NCBI GenBank assembly: GCA_012960305.1
Contig: DUBM01000015.1
Coordinates: forward strand, 26,150-90,149
DNA from: Gammaproteobacteria bacterium
GTDB taxonomy: Bacteria > Pseudomonadota > Gammaproteobacteria > Pseudomonadales > Pseudohongiellaceae
Reading direction: 5' to 3'
DNA length: 64,000 nt
This document shows, piece by piece, positions 61,098 through 64,000 of the stretch. Numbering within the stretch: position 1 is the first letter of the stretch; the number at the start of each line of letters is the position of its first letter. A program made the position numbers and the translations under genes. Under the pieces are notes generated by a model that was given only the letters and a program-made list of their open reading frames with translations, made no database searches and was not told the DNA's origin.

Positions 61098-61904
61098 ATG
61101 AACATTAATTCTATTAGAGGGATGTTAACGGATGAAGCGCTAAAGTGTTTTATGGAGATCGTTTACGTTGACGAAATCGATTCTACAAATGCCGAGGCCG
61201 CTAGAAGAATTGATGCGGGGAAGCGTGAGAATTGGGTATTGGTTACGACAGCTCAATCTGCTGGCAGAGGCAGGCGTGGTAGGGTTTGGCTGAGCCCTCA
61301 AGATGCCGGCATCTATATGTCATTGGTATATAGATTTAGTGTATCTGCAGAAAATTTGCAAAGCTTGAGTCTACTTACCGCAATTAGTTTGCATGAATCT
61401 CTTTCTCAGCTTGGAGTTGAAGATCTGCAACTTAAATGGCCCAACGATTTACTTCATGGAAAGAAAAAGCTCGCTGGGATCTTATTAGATTTAAGGACTT
61501 GTCAGACAGAGACTTATATGGTGTTTGGTATTGGGATCAACACAGATTTGCCAAGCAGTGTTATCGGTCAGATTGATCAGCCAGTTACTGATATCAATAC
61601 CATTTGCGCTAGCCCGATTGAGCGAACGGCAATCGTTGCCAGTTTAATTAATCGACTTTCAGAGAATTTAAACATCTTTTTTAAGCATGGCTTTGCTCCG
61701 TTTAAGGACAGCTGGAATAAGTTGGATTGTTATTTAGGAGCTGACATAGTGATCCAAAATGGTGAAACTCAAGTCTCAGGTAAGTCCGCTGGAGTGGATG
61801 AACAGGGTGGGCTGCTTCTGCAATCGTCTTCAGGATCGCGGACTATTAATGGTGGGGAATTACTTCCTTCTTTACGTGAATTGAATGAGGCGAGTAACTT
61901 ATGA
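61098..61904 (+). CDS. birA: Biotin-protein ligase, apparently without the N-terminal DNA-binding domain
   Basis: 268 residues. Catalytic core: V-D-E-I-D-S-T-N-A-E-A at about 25-35, S-A-G-R-G-R-R-G-R-V-W (biotin/AMP-binding G-R-G-R-R-G-R, about 53-62), L-K-W-P-N-D-L-L (about 115-122), K-K-L-A-G-I-L-L-D and G-I-G-I-N-T. The C-terminal SH3-like domain contains V-S-G-K-S-A-G-V-D-E-Q-G-G-L-L-L. Only about 24 residues precede the core, far short of the winged-helix domain (about 60 residues) of E. coli BirA, and no helix-turn-helix frame is seen upstream. It can attach biotin to acceptor proteins but is unlikely to repress biotin genes. Its stop overlaps the coaX start (ATGA). Confidence 0.92.
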   Translation: MNINSIRGMLTDEALKCFMEIVYVDEIDSTNAEAARRIDAGKRENWVLVTTAQSAGRGRRGRVWLSPQDAGIYMSLVYRFSVSAENLQSLSLLTAISLHESLSQLGVEDLQLKWPNDLLHGKKKLAGILLDLRTCQTETYMVFGIGINTDLPSSVIGQIDQPVTDINTICASPIERTAIVASLINRLSENLNIFFKHGFAPFKDSWNKLDCYLGADIVIQNGETQVSGKSAGVDEQGGLLLQSSSGSRTINGGELLPSLRELNEASNL

Positions 61905-62641
61905 TTCTAGAATTAGATGCTGGTAACACGCGGATTAAGTGGCGAGTGCTAGAAGCTGATTCAACCGTTGCTTCTGAACAGGGTTACGTTGGAACTGAAG
62001 CTGAGTTAGCAGACCTAGAGTTCGCGGCCGCTTCATTATCTGCAATTCGGATGAGCAGTGTACGCAGTGAGGAAGCAAATCAGCTCGTTTCTAAGTGGGC
62101 GGTGCGAACATTTAACTTGTCACTGCAATTAGCGAAGGTAAGTAGATCTTGTGCTGGGGTTACCAACCAGTATAAAGATGTAAGTCGTCTTGGAATTGAT
62201 CGTTGGCTGGCGATGGTGGCTGCTCATAATCGTTGTGGCGGACCGTGCGTTATCGTTGATAGCGGCACGGCTCTGACTGTGGATGTAGTGAATAGTGATG
62301 GAGTTCATGACGGTGGTTATATTATTCCTGGCATTGAGCTCATGGCTCGCACTCTGGAAACGAACACCAGTATTAAGCTGGACCCAAATCGAGCTAGCCC
62401 GATTCCCGAATTGGGACATTCAACTGATGCGGCTGTAAGGGGTGGCAGTTTGGCGAGCTTGTTGGCTTTAATTGAAAAAGTGGTTTCCACCGTCATCAAG
62501 GAATCACCGAAATCTAAACTGTATTTGAGTGGTGGGGATGCTGAGTTAATCCAACAACATATAGTAAATATTGATGCTGAAATTGTAGCTACACTTGTTT
62601 TAGATGGTTTGGCGTTTGCCTGTCCAGCCGGCGTCACTTAG
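61901..62641 (+). CDS. coaX: Type III pantothenate kinase
   Basis: 246 residues. Acidic ASKHA-fold motifs are present: L-E-L-D-A-G-N-T-R-I-K-W at 3-14 (phosphate 1), G-I-D-R-W-L-A-M at about 105-112, V-D-S-G-T-A-L-T-V-D at about 125-134 (phosphate 2), and G-G-Y-I-I-P-G at about 143-149 with the monovalent-cation/substrate region following. It phosphorylates pantothenate in CoA synthesis. It overlaps birA by 4 bp and is followed 24 bp later by the SPOR-like gene, so the three form an operon typical of gammaproteobacteria lacking coaA at this site. Confidence 0.95.
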   Translation: MILELDAGNTRIKWRVLEADSTVASEQGYVGTEAELADLEFAAASLSAIRMSSVRSEEANQLVSKWAVRTFNLSLQLAKVSRSCAGVTNQYKDVSRLGIDRWLAMVAAHNRCGGPCVIVDSGTALTVDVVNSDGVHDGGYIIPGIELMARTLETNTSIKLDPNRASPIPELGHSTDAAVRGGSLASLLALIEKVVSTVIKESPKSKLYLSGGDAELIQQHIVNIDAEIVATLVLDGLAFACPAGVT

Positions 62642-62665
62642 TTGAATTTAGGGTGCTCCTAGTTA

Positions 62666-63376
62666 ATGCGTAACATCGTGATTATTCTCATAATCGCCAA
62701 TCTTGGCTATTTCGGTTGGAATCGATTTGCTTCAGAAGAGGCTCGAGCTCTATCTAATAGAGAATCCCGTGATTTATTAATTCGTGGTTTACTAAACAAC
62801 GGTTTAACCCTGCTAGGTGAATATGAGGAGCAAGCGGCTTTGCTTCGACAAGAAAATCTTCAATCTGGGCTAATTTGTTTCACTTATGGCAGTTTTATCA
62901 GTCTCGATGACGCCGTTGGTTTGGTAGAAAAAGCTCAGAATCTGGGTTTGGAAGCGGAGCTTAGGCTTACTGGAGACCCACAAGGCTCACTTTATAGGGT
63001 GTTTCTTCCCCCTGCTGACTCTCGCTTGGCTGCTATAGAAATGCTGGATCAGCTCAGTGAGCAGATGTCTCAGGCCGTAATTGAGGCGGAAATTTACATG
63101 ATTACCAGAGGACTATTGGAAAATGCCATTGCCTTGGGAGTATTTGAGCGTATTGAAGAGGCTACTGCAGTGCAGGCGCAGATTGGTGGGCTTGGATACA
63201 GTGTAGAAATAGAGGATATACCCCAGTCTACCGGTCCAGTTGAGGTTTTAGTCCGGCCGATTCAATCCAGAACCGCCGAATCGGCTCCATGGCTAGAATT
63301 GACGGTAGATAGACCCCATTTAAGTCGTACAGAAAATCTCTGTGAAACGATTGCACAAGGACCGCAATTCCCATAA
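62666..63376 (+). CDS. SPOR-like membrane-anchored protein
   Basis: 236 residues. One N-terminal membrane span (M-R-N-I-V-I-I-L-I-I-A-N-L-G-Y-F), then a helical segment and two SPOR-like halves. The first has L-I-C-F-T-Y-G-S-F-I-S-L-D-D-A in the position of the 'v.lGsF.s...A' opening and Y-R-V-F-L-P-P. The second has A-I-A-L-G-V-F-E-R-I-E-E-A and G-L-G-Y-S-V-E. SPOR domains bind denuded septal peptidoglycan. A SPOR gene at this place (coaX - SPOR - tRNA-Tyr) is common in Pseudomonas-type genomes. The promoter of the tRNA/tuf operon overlaps its 3' end. Confidence 0.8.
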   Translation: MRNIVIILIIANLGYFGWNRFASEEARALSNRESRDLLIRGLLNNGLTLLGEYEEQAALLRQENLQSGLICFTYGSFISLDDAVGLVEKAQNLGLEAELRLTGDPQGSLYRVFLPPADSRLAAIEMLDQLSEQMSQAVIEAEIYMITRGLLENAIALGVFERIEEATAVQAQIGGLGYSVEIEDIPQSTGPVEVLVRPIQSRTAESAPWLELTVDRPHLSRTENLCETIAQGPQFP

Positions 63377-63379
63377 AAT
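63351..63379 (+). promoter_or_regulatory. Sigma-70 promoter of the tRNA-Tyr-Gly-Thr-tuf operon
   Basis: TTGCAC (63351-63356), exactly 17 bp, TAAAAT (63374-63379). The following GCCGCTCC is a GC-rich discriminator as found at stringently controlled stable-RNA promoters. The -35 box lies inside the last codons of the SPOR-like gene. Confidence 0.8.
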
Positions 63380-63430
63380 GCCGCTCCTGAGTGAGAGTGC
63401 CAGGGTTTTTGACCCTTGGATTATCTCGTG

Positions 63431-63514
63431 GGAGGGGTTCCCGAGTGGCCAAAGGGATCAGACTGTAAATCTGACGCGCAAGCTTCGGTGGTTCAAATCC
63501 ACCCCCCTCCACCA
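63431..63514 (+). tRNA. tRNA-Tyr (GTA)
   Basis: Acceptor GGAGGGG/CCCCTCC, type II long variable arm, anticodon loop C-T-G-T-A-A-A within GACTGTAAATC, T-arm GGTTCAAATCC, encoded CCA. First of three tRNAs before tuf. Confidence 0.97.
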
Positions 63515-63545
63515 TACTTATGATGATTTGGGGTGAAGATTTCAG

Positions 63546-63619
63546 GCGGGTATAGTTCAGCGGTAGAACCCCAGCCTTCCAAGCTGGATACGCGGGTTCG
63601 ATCCCCGCTACCCGCTCCA
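63546..63619 (+). tRNA. tRNA-Gly (TCC)
   Basis: Acceptor GCGGGTA/TACCCGC, anticodon stem CCAGC/GCTGG around CTTCCAA (anticodon TCC), T-arm GGTTCGATCC, discriminator T, encoded CCA. Confidence 0.97.
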
Positions 63620-63702
63620 ATTTGTTTTATTCAGATTGGGTGATAGTGATCGTAAGTCAGGCTACCTGAGTAGCTTGGAAGGGCTGAAATTACTGGTGTT
63701 TC

Positions 63703-63778
63703 GCTCGCATAGCTCAGGCGGTAGAGCACTTCATTGGTAATGAAGAGGTCCCCGGTTCAACTCCGGGTGTGAGCACCA
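63703..63778 (+). tRNA. tRNA-Thr (GGT)
   Basis: Acceptor GCTCGCA/TGTGAGC (one G-T), anticodon stem CTTCA/TGAAG around TTGGTAA (anticodon GGT), T-arm GGTTCAACTCC, encoded CCA. It lies 145 bp before tuf. Confidence 0.97.
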
Positions 63779-63910
63779 CGAACCGAGTGAATGAGAAGCA
63801 CTTTAATTAGATTATGTTGCTTCTATATATAGTACATAAATTTGTATTTGTATAATTAGTGAAGAAACAGAATAAAATTCAAAATTAACCAGAGCAAGGT
63901 AAGAAGATAG

Positions 63911-64000
<90 letters not shown>

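Noticed and set aside
63431..63778. tRNA genes as an integration hot spot
   Set aside because: All three tRNAs are intact, closely spaced and followed directly by tuf, the normal housekeeping layout.

Overview
The window looks like a chromosome segment of a free-living, probably marine, gammaproteobacterium (roughly mid-40s to 50 % GC by eye). The strongest taxonomic anchor is the right end: birA-coaX, a SPOR-like protein, tRNA-Tyr, tRNA-Gly, tRNA-Thr and then tuf, an order typical of Gammaproteobacteria. Nearly everything else is accessory gene content made of exported proteins. Many belong to families common in oligotrophic marine gammaproteobacteria (an OM182/Pseudohongiella-like lineage is possible, but that is a guess).

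Left part (1-19.7 kb): the tail of a DUF1080-type (3-keto-disaccharide hydrolase) gene, an exported aldose 1-epimerase, a planctomycete-like DUF1549/DUF1553 plus DUF1501 pair, two small cupins, a PETase/cutinase-like polyester hydrolase, a PAL-like beta-propeller, a Met-rich exported protein, and a GMC oxidoreductase with its gluconate-2-dehydrogenase-subunit-3-like partner. A tandem pair of cytochrome c-copper monooxygenase fusions and an exported protein of unknown function follow. Middle part (20-40 kb): a redoxin-cytochrome c-copper monooxygenase, an MFS transporter, a hot-dog thioesterase, a broken Ser/Thr kinase, an amidohydrolase, a beta-hydroxyacid dehydrogenase, two PDLxGxW-type exported proteins, nitroreductase, a third cupin, M19 dipeptidase, gamma-glutamyltransferase, a lipocalin-like protein and a long metallo-beta-lactamase-fold hydrolase. 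Right part (40-61 kb): a GlcD/GlcF-like FAD-FeS dehydrogenase, a GntP-type permease and a serine/alanine-glyoxylate aminotransferase, then a penicillin-acylase-family enzyme, a second redoxin-cytochrome c-monooxygenase, a degenerate NUC nuclease, two PAL-like propellers, a HupE/UreJ-like protein, a third redoxin-cytochrome c-monooxygenase and a CstA-like carrier. The housekeeping block closes the window.

The most interesting theme is a dispersed set of five PHM-like type II copper monooxygenase domains, each fused to a c-type cytochrome (three also to a redoxin-like domain), together with three PAL-like beta-propellers. PHM and PAL are the two halves of animal peptidylglycine alpha-amidating monooxygenase (PAM). 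Copper-ligand positions of PHM and the zinc and catalytic positions of PAL can be traced in most of these proteins. One monooxygenase has lost both His ligands of the CuM site and one propeller has lost the catalytic Tyr. PAM chemistry releases glyoxylate, and the window also carries glyoxylate-handling genes plus several peptide and N-acyl amide hydrolases. A secreted, cytochrome-fed PAM-like pathway is therefore a testable hypothesis, not an established function.

Genome decay is visible in three places: a kinase with two frameshifts, an orphan C-terminal remnant lying in frame behind the metallo-hydrolase, and a possible amidohydrolase N-terminal stub in front of the penicillin acylase. All calls rest on reading motifs by eye. 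No database search was run.
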